Positions 46,300 to 59,219 of a stretch of DNA of 64,000 bases are shown piece by piece (position 1 is the stretch's first letter; each line of letters starts with the position of its first letter). This DNA is from Limnoperna fortunei (Eukaryota; Mollusca; Bivalvia; Mytilida; Modiolidae). The notes beneath the pieces are model-generated. The model was not told the origin of the DNA. It made no database searches and was given only the letters and a program-made list of their open reading frames with translations. The stretch is from positions 61,929,522-61,993,521 of the forward strand of contig OX104117.1 in the NCBI GenBank assembly GCA_944474755.1. The letters are read 5' to 3'. A program made the translations under genes and the position numbers.

Positions 46300-49200
46300 T
46301 GGCATAGATTACAAACCAAGATAAAGTATTTGTTGATATTGTTACATTAATTCGCAGACTTAAAAATATATTTTTGTTAACAGGAAAACCCAAAAATATG
46401 CATTCCAATGAAAATAATGTTTGAATTCAAGTTCTCAAGTATTTCAATCATCCTTCATATCACTTCAATGTTTTGTTTTTGGAATCAATATCCGTCCAGA
46501 TGTAGATGTATCGCTTTTTTAGATTGGGATGGTCATTTTAGTTTTACAAGTAATTTTTATTAAGCGTATTGGAACTACAGAAATGAAGACATTTAATCAA
46601 TATGTAGAGAATATTCTATTTTATCGATATACTATGACATGCATTAAATGAATTCATCTTATTTGAAACGTAATATACATGGGAGTAAATAAATTTAATA
46701 GTTATGGAATTCATTTGAAAAAACATTGGATTTAAATTGCATTACTGTCAAAGAAAACTACTATTGCAGGTTCGAATTTAGTTAAATTATTAAATACTAA
46801 ATTATATTTTTTCCCCGAATCAGCTTTTTATCGTAACCTTAATTCAGTAAATATTCTCTTAAGTCCAAGATATATATGACAGATATATATTCTCAAACAG
46901 AATTTTTTCAATCAAAACTGTTTTAAAAGAACCAAATACTGAATTATCATTTAAATAGGTGAATATTCATATAATCTGACTCTTGATGCAAAAAATTCTA
47001 ATAAATTAATACCAGTAATGTAGGTTTTGTTGCAACACTGTTACTAAATAATATAAAAAACAATCCCCGCTTTTAGGCGAGGAGCTCTATTTTGTTATCC
47101 GTCTACTGCTGAAATAATTCATAATTCCAGAGTTTGTGACGAGTTGAGATTTCTTGTGCTATTTTAAATAAATACGGATTAAAATACAGATACAAATAAC
47201 GCATAAACATCAGTGATGCATATTTAATATATTGTGATGTGTGATTAACATCAGAACTTCAAAACACAATAGATTAGATAATGTCCTCAACTCAAAAGAA
47301 TACGAAAATAGCTCTCTTTAACAAACTTCTTTCTGGAAGAAATCTGAAATTGTGTGTATTTCTATTTTTGTTACATTATGTGCTTTTTGTGTGTTATATT
47401 ATTAAATGTTCATAGCAGCTAACAGATGGTTATTTTATCATTAAAGCCTAATTTCATTAATATATCTTGATGAAAACTAGACGGGTGGAGAGATAGTCAT
47501 GGTGTATCAGTTAGCATTCAGTCTTAAGAATAGTAATTCATGTAGTAAATATAGGGTTGAGAAAGCTGTACAAATGAGTATAATTTTTGGTGTGGCCAAG
47601 TCTACATGCAGTTTTTACCTGTGCGCGATAAAATCATTGTATCATACAATCATCTTTGTGCTCTGATTGATATTGTTGTTAGTGTTTTACGCAACCTGCA
47701 ACATATTTAGCTTATCGTGGAGTCCATTTTTATAAAGGAAGAAATCCGGATAATAGACATTACGGGACATACGTTAAGTAATGTTTATATAAAAAGTTGT
47801 ATATGCCCTTCCAGCAAAAAGGTAAGTTAAACTGACATTTAAGAATACATAATATTCTAGGTTTATTATCACATAACAAACGGTTAACATCGGCAAGCCT
47901 GTTTGGGTCTCATTAGTGCCTTTGAGTGCATAATCCTCTGAGAAAAGATTTTGAAAGATAAATGAGTCGATTGAGTTTTTATTAACACTATTAAACACTA
48001 GACGATCTACAACAAATACATGTAAGTAGCTTTTACTTTATTTCACATGTGTACTTTCAAACATTCTGTCTTAGAAAGCTGCTGAACATTCACTCGACTC
48101 AATTATTCACTTAACTCAGAAGATTACCACAAAGAATATCGTGAATTACATCAACTAAAGAATTTTGAACAAAGAAGCCAGGAAGGTCGTTCATATAGAG
48201 GTGCATATACTTATCAAAATGTAGGTATATATCTAGACCAAGACAACCAATAAACACGGATGTTTTGATTATAAATCAACATATAATGGCTTTAAAAATC
48301 TTTATCATGACGCATCCTTAAAAAGGCAGCGTAAACACGAATAAACCAGTCTTTCATCCATCAACTCGAAATACATTTGATCAATGATACCCAACTGTTT
48401 GTAAATTATAAACATAATTTTATTATATTATTTCTTTCAGACCTAATTCAATCCGTTTATTTTTATGTTTAGAGTTTGCTTGATAAACAAGTGATAGGTT
48501 CCGACATTGATATCTGCTACTTCGCAAACGTACAACAAATGTAAATGTTTAGAAAATCATATGACAGTCACGTAATTTACATTATTAATTAATCTAAATA
48601 AAATTGATGGGTATGTGTTCAATGCGTCCAGAAACAAGGCTTCTTTTTTAAATATAACAAATAACGAAAACTGCTGTGGTCGTCATTGACAATTTTCTGT
48701 ATTTTATGTCAGTTAAAAAATGTTTTGCAAATTGCAGTGTTAGTTTGAGGCAAAAATAATTAAAGAATATAATACAACTGCATGTGAGTAGAAACAGAAA
48801 TATAGAAAACTAAAAAATCAGGGAATTCAAGAATTAAAATTGTCAAAACGTTTGTTCTGCGAAATATAATGTTAAAAGCTTTTAAGTTTGTAAGCGCTTT
48901 ATTGTCAAAGTCAATGTCTAAATAAAAAATTGAAAATAAATATATTTTTACACATATATTTTGCAATGAAAAACTGGAAACGCATATGTATGAAATGCCC
49001 TTTTTAAAAAAACATTTACATTCACGTTACATTTAACTACGTTTATTGTATTAACTTTATACAAAAATTGAGCAATAACGACTGAGTTTGGTCGTTGCAA
49101 ACATATTGTTTAATTTTTTAGTAAAACAAACTGTTGATGCTACAATAAATAGAGGCCAGACGTGGAGCTAGAGGACATTAACATACTTTAAATTAACTAA

Positions 49201-49600
49201 CAAAGCGCAAAGTATGTTTTACAAATTGAGATATTCAATTCTCGTGTAGAATTATAGATTTGTCTTGTTGTTATCTTTATCTTTTCTTTATGTTTATTTT
49301 TTAATTTTAACGATTTTAAATCTACAGAATAAAAATTTTGCTATAAGGATAAAATCAATAGTTAGAAAAACAACTATTATTAATCTTAACTCAATTGCAA
49401 AAATTATAACTCTGCAACAAATAAAGAATTACAGTAGATTTCGAACATTTTCACTTTACATCGATTTTCTTGGTAGAAAGAACAGGTACTGCGTATTCTA
49501 TATTGTTCGGACAATAGAATCATTAGTGGATTAATTATAAATTGATTTTACAATCCATACATATGCTGTGCATTTCAAATAACAAAGATAATTACATGAT
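46300..49600. other. Intergenic DNA downstream of PKD2-B
   Basis: AT-rich, only short chance open frames; no gene or repeat family recognised. Confidence 0.6.
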
Positions 49601-49632
49601 ATTGATTTCACAATAATCCAACTTAATTTAGT

Positions 49633-49704
49633 TTATTCTGGCTGTTGCAACATTTTAAATTTTACCTGTAAAATATTAAGAAATTCTTGTTGTAATAGCC
49701 AGAA
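49633..49704. repeat. Short inverted repeat near the MULE remnant
   Basis: ATTCTGGCTGTTGCAAC and GTTGTAATAGCCAGAAT, ~17-bp arms with two mismatches and a ~38-bp loop. Confidence 0.6.
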
Positions 49705-49889
49705 TACGTGTATAAACAAAGGAGTATGTATATTCTGTAAAATACATTCAAAGAATGAAAACAGATATAAATATATTTTCATTAGCACACAAAACTAAGC
49801 ACACAAAAACCACACAAAATCATAGGACATATTACACAGAATATTGTCACAACACAATCATTTCATTATAACACCTCAACCAATGTGCC

Positions 49890-50101
49890 AAAGCTCGGCA
49901 TACTGTACTGGTGCATGAATTTACAGGTTTTGCTTGCTTAATCATGTTGAAAATATATGGAATTGGAGCTCTGATCAGTTTCTTCAGCTTGTCATGCCAC
50001 CCTTCAAGATGATTTGTAGTTCTAGAACCTTCTGTGGCGTAATGGTTCTTATCATTCGCTGATATGAAATGTTGCCCAGTAGTTGTCTTATGGCTGGACA
50101 G
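49890..50101 (-). pseudogene. MULE-type transposase C-terminal remnant
   Basis: Minus strand reads HFISANDKNHYATEGSRTTN then HLEGWHDKLKKLIR and PYIFNMIKQAK without a stop. The TN-x-x-EGWH-x-x-L core is typical of MULE/Mutator-like transposases near their C-terminus. It is open from a stop at 50102-50104 and has no ATG, so it was missed by ORF calling. I see no continuation of the DDE domain upstream. Confidence 0.6.
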
Positions 50102-51168
50102 TTACGGGTGGACAACTGCCACTTACATTTCTGTCCTCATCTTAATTTGAAACGTAAAACAATTATGTATTACGTTCAGGTTGCCAAGTCTGTTTGAAGC
50201 AACTGTGACATCGAACTTTTCATCAGCCATGATGAACTGTGTATGATTGTACTGTCAGACAGCAGGGTATATATAACATATCCGTATCTTGTATTGTTAA
50301 AATTTATTATGAACACTGTTAAATGCTTAACAGATCTTATGGATGCTTAACTTCTAGGCTTGGCTTCATTTGCAGCAGTGAAAAATTAAGTCATTTATAA
50401 TAATTATATAATAATTTATTAAATGAAATTAAGTAATGAAACATGAGCATGTTAAATCTTAAAACAATCGACTTATAAATATAAAAATTATAAATATTTC
50501 AGATGAATAAAAAAAATTGTCTAAATGTATAATTTATACCGCCTCAGTAAAACAAATTGTAGTTTCATTTTATATAATAATATTGATGTAATTTAAATTT
50601 GGTAATACATGTACATAAAAGTTCTCGATACTTTATTAAAATTCTATAATATTTGAAATATTTTTCACACAGTAATAGATAGTTTTGCCTGAAATATTAA
50701 ATAACAGTTACTTACTTGGACAAATAATTTAGGGGGAATTACTAAAACAAAACATTACACAATAATAACATCTCTAATCTTCTTAGCCTGTTTGAATAGC
50801 CAGAAGACGTTCCTAATTCAATGTTTAAGTAACTATTTTAGGAGTTCGTAAACCCGTTTACAACCATGTTTAAATGGTCTGATTTATCTTACTTAGTGGA
50901 AACCAGAATTTAAATTTTTTTGCTAGGGTGGTGTTAGAATATGTACAATTGATGAGCACAACTATAGATGGCCTAACTGATACACTGTTGTATATTTTGA
51001 AAAAAATTTTATCTCACAGGCATAAAAAGTATATAACAAATACCAATATATAACAGTTAAATTAGAGCCAAAGATGATCCCATTATAAATAAAGAGAAAT
51101 ATGTACAGACCTTAGGTACAACTGGTGTATTTCAAGCAAAATAGAATATAAAGAATAATACATTGTTA

Positions 51169-51422
51169 GTTTGTTTGATGGTGTTCAACGCCACTTTCAG
51201 GTATTTTTCAGCTATATCATGGTGTCCAGTTTTTATTGGGGGAGGAAGCCGGAGTACCCGGAAAAAAACCCCGACCTGAGGAAAACTGGCAATCCTTGTC
51301 AATTAAGATTGGAGTCGAGTACACCCTGCCTGCAGTGAGAATCGAACCCGCAATCTCAGTGTTGACAGACCACGTGATCAATAGTAGACGAACTACCTTA
51401 ACCACTCGACCACCGAGGCCCC
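51169..51422 (-). mobile_element. tRNA-derived SINE, best-preserved full-length copy
   Basis: Reads (minus) GGGCCTCGGTGGTCGAGTGG, a clean A box, and GGTTCGATTCTC, a clean B box, then the family body and a GGCGTTGAACACC tail. Useful as the reference copy for the family. Confidence 0.9.
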
Positions 51423-51429
51423 CAAAGGA

Positions 51430-54280
51430 TAATAGAAAAAGAATTAACAAAACTTGTTTAACTACAAAAGTTGGTCTCAGATTAACATGTATCTAGTATC
51501 TATGCTGTGCGAGCTGTTATGTTAACACATATAAGGAACCCTTTTAATGAGAGTTCAAATTTCTGCTATAATGTACTAGTTTTAAATTTCGTGCCAAGAC
51601 ACTTTAACATAAAACCATAAAAAGCCTGTGTGGGTAGTTATCCCAGATTGATAGTATCTTCCTGTTAATTAAAACACGTGAAAACATGTATGTTTTAATG
51701 AAACATCCCTGAATATGTATGATTAAATGATTCGAAAGAACTGCTTATTTCAAATTTCAAATTTACTCTTGTAGCCTGATAGTATTAAAACAAAAAAAAG
51801 TTTAATATTTGTATTTCTTGCTAAAGTAAATACATCACACCCATACAATACGTTAATTACTAATGTGGCCTTTAACTCTAATTACTGATTGGAAAATGAA
51901 TGTAATGAAATCGATCGTTTTAGTATAACTTAATAAATATATGGGAAGTTATTTTAAAGATGCACTGATGAAGTTATCATGCGTATCATTGATTACTGTT
52001 TAATCAATATAAATTCTTTTATTCAGAAAAACAATCAAAGGTATAATCCACCCAGAGAATGCGCTTTCTAATAGATAGAAAAAGTTAGTGAGGTTTAAAA
52101 GTTCTTGTTTAAAACGTGACAACTATAATAAAATATTTATAATTTACCATTTCTTATGTTGATTGTTGCTTTTCTATCTAGCTCATTAAATATTCAATCG
52201 GTGTGGCGTTTTCATTATGATTACCTGATACCATGATATTAAATGTCATACCATCGATACTGTTTACAAATTGAGTTTGACAGGAATTGACAATTACGTC
52301 CGTTATTGTTTTCACGAATTAGGGCAGAAACTTAAAAAAGGACAAATGTGATCAAATTGATACCGTTTAAAGATAATTTTTTATAATAACTGCGCAATAG
52401 CGTCTAATATTGCTCGTTTGAATTTAATCAAACAAGCAATTAAAAAATCAATGCATGACATAAATTCTTTAATAACGACGCCATGTTGTATATTAAATTA
52501 GTGTATGCATTGAAATGCAAAAATGGTGTTTTCATATTCGAAATGTGAAGAAAAATTCATCTGGAAGGTTATTTTAAAATCAATATAATTCTTCAATTGC
52601 ACAAAATAAACAACTAAACTCATACGACAACAATTATGGTGTTTTCATATTGCTGCTAGAATTTTGTTGTTTTAACTTTCTTGTCCGATAACTGAAACAT
52701 TGACACTGTAATAACCATGACAATTGATTGTCTCATGCTTGATTGCAATTAAGGTTACCTGCGTTGTAATTGCATATTAAATATTCAGTCAATAGAGTGT
52801 TTAGTTTGATTGAATTTGTGCTGAAATGCCAATATGATGCTGTTTATAAACCAGAGGATCACAGGAGCATATAAGTTCTCAAATTGAATATACAGTTTTT
52901 GCTTTAACAAATGTAGTTATGGCAGTCGTCTAGGTTGCATAGTAAAATTGTTGAAATCCAAGAGTTTTCAAAAGCATATATGCTGTTCATCGGATATTTA
53001 TTAAGAAAGAAAATGTGAAAATTCGAAGTCATCTTAAAACAAACGTTCAAAGGTCAACCTGAGGTGAGGCAGACGAACGAACGGGCGAACGAACTGACCG
53101 AATATCTTTATACCTTTTAATTTCGTTGGCGAGACATAAAACACCACTGTGTTGGAGACATCTTTCCTATTTCTTAAAGTTTCCTTTAAATGGTCATGTA
53201 GTTTCAGTGAGAAATTAAAAAACTTTTTCTTTATAGATTACAAAGTAAACTAAAGATAGTTCATAGATGTCATTAAAACAAAAATTGTTCATGATGGGAA
53301 TCTTGAGATTTCAGTTGTTTAGAAATGAGAAAATTTTTACGTAGTCCTCTCACGTACATTACGTCTACAAAATTACAGATTAGTTGGCCTTGTATGTTGC
53401 CATGCTTAAAGCCAAAATAGCATATATTAAGGAAACTGTATGGTCTAATGTACTTCAATACAGCAAAGTTACTGTCCATTTGGCCTTCAACAAAAAATGA
53501 AAATGATGGATAATCAAACATATGAACTCCTCGTGGAACCATGATGACAGTTCGAAGAAAAAAATTAATCCTTAAATACTCATTTGTCCTAGTTAGAACA
53601 GTTTTCCTTGTACTTAAAAAAAAAATTTGTTAAATTTAGGTCATTTACAAACTAATTGGCGATTTAGTAAATCAGCACTAAAGTATTAACCCTCAGAAAC
53701 TACCATGTGAGAAAGATTTCTGCCAAATTTCATGAAATTCTATTCAGTAGTTTTCAAGAAGATAAAAATGTTTCAAGTCTATGTTTCTCATATTCTCATA
53801 TGACGAAACGCCAACTAGTGGCAAAATTTGGTACAAATGGACAGTAAATTCGGTTAGAAATTAAAGGACCATTTCAAAGGTGTTGAAGTATTTGTATTGT
53901 TGATCATTTGTGTTAATTGTTTTATTTAGACATATAGACAATTTTGGTCATGTTTGTCTTATTTTTGGATCATCTTGTGGATCAATGTGTGCTGATTGCT
54001 GTTTCTTTACATCTATTATAGTTTTCAAAAGCGTAGCTATTGACGAACCATTATAAGTTAAAATATTCATTTTAATGCAATGACAATATTCGGAGTAATT
54101 TTGCCAATTTACACAAATAAAATGAATGGCATTATTGTCCTTCTGTTTTAAATTTGTAGCTATTAGTCAGATGTATATGTTGACCCCTATTTCTATATTG
54201 ATTCACTGCATCCACGTAAGTTGGCCTGAATGACATTTTTAAAGAAACCACATGCATTTTCAGGTGAACTTTATTTTTAA
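51430..54280. other. Intergenic AT-rich DNA
   Basis: No gene recognised. A short run of (GAAC)-like units (53.07-53.10 kb) is the only structure seen. Confidence 0.55.
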
Positions 54281-54289
54281 TTGCTCAGC

Positions 54290-54690
54290 TGGCATTTGCA
54301 GCTATGGCAGCCATGTTGATGGCTCATATGGATCTGTGGTCCACGTGAGAAAAGAATACAAATTGTATTACATTGCCAATTGATGGCTTATATGGATCTG
54401 TGGTCCAGGTTAGAAAAGAATACAAACACTATTACACTATCAATCAGTAGATGCCTATTGATTGCTTACATGGATCTGTGGTCCAGGTTAGTTGTTTATT
54501 TGTTTGTTTGATGGTTTTTAACGCCACTTTCAGAAATTTTTCAACTATATCATGGCGTCTATGATTTGTGGTCCAGGTGAGAAAAGATTGCAAATTGTAT
54601 CCCGCTATCGATCAGTGGATGCTAAGTGATTGCTTATATGGATCTGTGGTCCAGGTGAGAAAAGAATACACATTGTAATACAGTATCGAT
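54290..54690. repeat. Tandem repeat with TGGATCTGTGGTCCAGGT core
   Basis: Five units of roughly 64-85 bp containing GCTTATATGGATCTGTGG and GAGAAAAGAATACAAATTGT. A SINE tail has inserted between the third and fourth. Confidence 0.8.
54492..54568 (-). mobile_element. SINE 3' fragment inserted in a tandem repeat
   Basis: Only the tail part (AACGCCACTTTCAGAAATTT, CTATATCATGGCGTC) remains; both sides are repeat sequence containing TGTGGTCCAGGT. Confidence 0.7.
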
Positions 54691-56569
54691 TAGTGCGAAT
54701 TATTTAAAAGTGGAGCCTGTATATGATTTTTAAATACTAGTTCTCAATTGTTTAGCACCACTGAAGACTTAAACGAAACACATGTCTGACAAAGTCAGTT
54801 GTATAACTTTGTATCTGATAAAATGTTATTTATGACTGAAATCAGGTTTTTGTTGTACTAAGCCAGGGTACGAAGAAGGAATCCCCCCATACCATTTTGT
54901 AATTATGAATAGCAGAGCATAAACTTGGACAGGACTGATACAGTTTAATAACTATAGTCCATTCATGCTCAACTGATCCCCATGTCAATTTATTAAATAT
55001 AGAGTGGAAACAAAAAGTAAATGCTTTAGTAAAGTTCTCACCAAGATATGTACTAGATGTAATACACATTGTTGTTTTCCAATTTTAGTTCAATGAGCCT
55101 CTTCATTTTACATGTTGACAAAATAAAAAAAGAATGATGATAAATTATATATTTAATTATGTTATCAAACAGATACAGGTCACACTGGTCATACTGAACA
55201 GATACTCACTGAAGCAGCAGCTAAGTGCACTCATCATTTGTTTGGTGTATTAACTAATTTTACATATGAAAATAGAATCTCTGTTTTCAAAATATATTTA
55301 CATCCACCTCAGTAGATAAAACATATTCAATCAATACATAAAAATAATTGTATTAATGTATATCGAGTTACTCTGTGCATTATGAATGTAAAGAAACTGT
55401 TTTATTATCATTTTTTTATGAAGAAAAATTCATTTATAAAGTTACGTTTAGAATAGACTGATGTTCAAATTTACAGTTTTGATTGGTGTTAAATCAAACT
55501 ACATTTTTTAATTAAATAAACAACCAATCAAATTGTTTTTGAAACATATGTTACAATAAGAATTGTAGTTTATATGACAAAAAAGTCCAAAACAATGTAA
55601 GTCTTTTATTACAATTTTTAGAGAAGGAATGTAAAATAAATAATAAAAAAATATAACAACCAGACACATGTTTATGTATTATCACTATGGCAACATTTCA
55701 TAAATGAAGGAGGATAGATGCAACAAACAAAAATAGTAATTGTTTTGTTTTATAATAATGGTAACATTAATAACTCTATTATAAAATCCTGCAATGAACA
55801 GTATACACCTATATGACTATTAGTTAACATTTACTACAATTTCATTTATTTTTTAACAAAACTAACTTGAGATTTACAAGACTAACATAAGACTATATTT
55901 TACCAATTTCAATATAACAATACATCAATTATGATAAAAACCCAATAAAAAAAAAGAATAAAAATGCAATGAAATACAACAGAACACAATACTTACTATA
56001 TGGCCCCTGTGTGTTTTTTTAATTGGCTGCATGAAAATATTAGATTCGCTTTAAATATTCTATAGCTGTCAAAAATCAACATTCAAAAATTAATAATCAT
56101 AAGTCATAATTTAGTTGAAATAGTTGTTCTAACATTACAGCAAAATTTGTTAAGATAGATGTTAGTAATATGGTAAGCAAATTATGAACCTTTCATCAAA
56201 AATATGGCACAAAATTATTAAATTTATTTTTTCATAAATTATTATATAATTCATGACATGAAATATAAATTTTAATTTTATAATAAAACATAGCAATACC
56301 TATGCATATACAATAGGTTTAATATGATTATTTGCAAAATGTCTCTCAGTAATATACTGTACACAAAAATTTGTGTTATTATTGAATAAAACCTGTACAT
56401 GAAAGATTGACAAACCACAAAAAATATGTATAGTGAACAGAATGAAACCTTGTATGTGTACGAGTTACTGTTGGTCAGGGGATGGATTTAAATTGTTGGA
56501 AATTGTTTAAATACAATAGCTATTGTACATTCTGCAGTTTATTCAATGAAACTTAAAACTAGAGTCTCT

Positions 56570-57480
56570 ATCGCTCACCTGAATTACAAAAAACTTTTTA
56601 AGATACATGACTTTGTTAGGTACATTTCTACAATATCACAATTCTTTCTGCCAAGTAGTTTGTGAGAAAACCAATTTTGAAATTTCAGCCAATCAGAAGG
56701 CATTTGCAGCTATGGCAGCCATGTTGAATTCCTATCAGCTCGAAAAACTCAAAATAATATGATTACTTTCCAAGATTCAATTCTGCATTTAATTCTGGTT
56801 TAATTGTGCTGAACAGTTTAATAGAAGAAGCTAGTTCTATGTTTTTCACATAGGGTCCTATGTTAAGCTGTGTTCCACAGTAGTGGCCATCTTGGATTTT
56901 GGATCATCACAAAAAAATCAAACCTTGTATAGGACCATCTAAGGTACATTTATGCAATATTTCAATCTACTATGCAGTTGGTCAGAAGAAGATTTTTTCA
57001 ATTTCAGCCAATCAGAACGCATAAGTGGTCCTGGAAGCCATGTTGAATTTGGAATTGGCTCAAAAAACTAAAAATAATAAAATAACAATCACACCTTCAA
57101 TTCTTTATAATTTGGCTTCATTGTGTGGAACAGTTTTGGAGAAGAAGTTGTTTGTATGTTTTTCCATACGGTCCTATGTTGAAGTAAGCCATGAGATGGT
57201 GGCCATCTCGGATTTTGGATAGGCACAAAAATCAAACTTTGTACAGGACCTTCTAAGGTACATTTCTGCAATATTTCAAATCAATCTGTGAAGCCGTTTA
57301 TGAGAACAAGATTTTTGCAATTCAGCCAATCAGAACACATTAATGGCCTTGGGGGCTGTGTTTCATATTTGATCAACACAACTCAAACTTTGCTAAGAAC
57401 CACCTAAAAAACATTCCTGCTAAAGTTTAGTTCCAAGTGGTTTTAAAGAAGAAGTTTGAAATGTGAAAAGTTTATGGCCA
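56570..57480. repeat. ~318-bp tandem repeat, three copies
   Basis: CAGCCAATCAGAA recurs at 56686, 57005 and 57323 (spacing 319 and 318), along with GGACC.TCTAAGGTACATTT and GGTGGCCATCT blocks. It begins with ACTAGAGTCTCTATCGCTCA, like starts of other bivalve repeats. Confidence 0.8.
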
Positions 57481-57599
57481 CCCCTTGACAATGGATGCCA
57501 AAAGAAAAGAATTAAGCTAAAAATCAAGAAAGAAAAAGTCAATCATTCATAGAACAGTTTTGGAGAATACCAATTACTTTTAAAATGTCTTCTTCAAAA

Positions 57600-57645
57600 G
57601 TCTGTAATATTTTAAGAAGACATTTCTTCTTCGAAAATTACAGAC
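57600..57645. repeat. 21-bp-arm hairpin
   Basis: GTCTGTAATATTTTAAGAAGA pairs with TCTTCTTCGAAAATTACAGAC, 4-nt loop, two or three mismatches. Confidence 0.7.
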
Positions 57646-57653
57646 AAAGACCA

Positions 57654-57668
57654 CCCCCCCCCCCCCCC
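57654..57668. repeat. Poly-C tract
   Basis: 15 consecutive C, unusual in this AT-rich DNA and prone to length error. Confidence 0.95.
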
Positions 57669-57721
57669 AAGTTTTATGCCTATGTATTTTCATCAGTACC
57701 TGTTTAATTTTTTTTATTTCT

Positions 57722-57840
57722 ATTGAAGTTTGGGGGTTTTATCTTGGTACTCCTGCTTCCTTCCTAAATAAAAACAGGATGCCATGATATAGCTGAAAAA
57801 ATTTTGAAAGTGGCATTAAATATCATTCAAACAAACCAAC
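57722..57840 (+). mobile_element. SINE 3' half
   Basis: TACTCCTGCTTCCTTCC, GGATGCCATGATATAGCTG, AAAGTGGCATTAAATATC tail; tRNA-like head absent. Confidence 0.75.
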
Positions 57841-58599
57841 AAAGAACAATTTTTTTGGATTGCGAAATTAATTATTGAATGATTGACATTTCTCTGTGTC
57901 ATATTTAAAATTCCATTTGAATAAAATAGAGATAACAATAGCTTATATATTGAAATAACAGGACTGTTCACCTTCAAGAAATGTAAATACCGTAACCAAC
58001 ACTTATTATTGAAATGAACATGAATCAGATCTAAACACTTCAACATTATCTATATGTATCATAGAAATAAAAATGTGAAGTATTGGTTGAGAACACATAC
58101 ACAAAAACTCATGTATTTACATTCACCATTGCTTAATTTTGCTCTTCTTTCAAGACAGGAAAAAAATCTGAGGATAGAATACAGAACTTCCAAGTACAAA
58201 TTGATTTCTTATAACATTTTGAAAAAAAATAAAATTATGCAAAATTGTCACATAATGAAGTTAAACATAAAAGAAATAATGAACTTTCTGCAAATCAATA
58301 TATGTACATATAACTTCAATAAAATGAAAGTTGTTGTAAAAGAAAACTAGTGAACAGAGAGTATTTTATTGACTGTCATTTAATAAGGTGTTTTAAATGC
58401 TAAGTGTTATCTGTGATAGTGTTTGTTCGTTCATGATACACTTTTCAAATCAATATTGCTCATACTTCAATCCAATATCATAATTCTGTATGTGCAGCGA
58501 AAGCCTTATCTACTTTTTTCTGTAATTCTGCCTGATATTTCTTGACCTGGAATATAATAATCTTGAACAATTAAGAAAACTAAGATAAATTCTTACTAA

Positions 58600-58955
58600 T
58601 TGATATCTCCGCTTCAAAATTTATATCAGGTGCACATTGGCATTGTGTGACAAAGATAATGTGAAAGTTTCATCGAATTCCATTGTGTTGTAGGTATGTG
58701 GATAAGAGATGGGTACCCCCTCAGTCAAAGATGGCAAAGTCTATGTTTTGCTATAGAAAACCCCAAATATCATTCTGATTAAAATGTAAGGTATCAAGTG
58801 TACAATGGCACTATGTGACAAAGATTCTGTGAAAGTTTAATTGAATTCCATGCAGTTGTGTTGGCATTTTGAGATGGACACCCCAAAGTAGAACAGATGG
58901 ACAGATGGACATATCCCCATTACTATATACACCACTTATCAAGTGAGGATATAAA
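58600..58955 (+). mobile_element. Pearl/Helentron-like element, decayed short copy
   Basis: Starts ATTGATATCTCCGCTTCA, holds about two diverged units of the 172-bp repeat (GTACAATGGCACTATGTGAC), then GGACAGATGGACA and a weak terminal stem ACTTATCAAGTGAGGATATA. Same order of parts as the larger copy. Confidence 0.65.
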
Positions 58956-59084
58956 AATATCAAAAATACATTTAATAAACTTGCTATAACCTATACTTAT
59001 GCCGTTAAAATTCAAATAGTATCCATGACGTCATCGACGTTTTTGAGATTAATATTGTTAAGATTTATAGTTAAAATTAAATTA

Positions 59085-59218
59085 TAAGGAATATTTCAAA
59101 TTTCTGAACAGGTTATACGATATAATATGGTTTGGGTCTGTTTAGAACATTCATAAGGCGTAAACAGACCCAAACCATATTATCATATAACCTGTTCAGA
59201 AATTTGAAGTATTCCTTA
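59085..59218. repeat. Near-perfect hairpin, ~58-bp arms, 16-bp loop
   Basis: TAAGGAATA-TTTCAAATTTCTGAACAGG ... ATGGTTTGGGTCTGTTTA then the inverse TAAACAGACCCAAACCATAT ... CTGTTCAGAAATTTGAA-GTATTCCTTA. Only a few mismatches. Confidence 0.9.
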
Positions 59219-59219
59219 A

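Noticed and set aside
51217..51496. Overlapping frames on both strands
   Set aside because: They translate the full-length SINE, which is not protein-coding.
59026..59033. TGACGTCA, a perfect CRE site
   Set aside because: No promoter or gene nearby; a single 8-bp match is not evidence.
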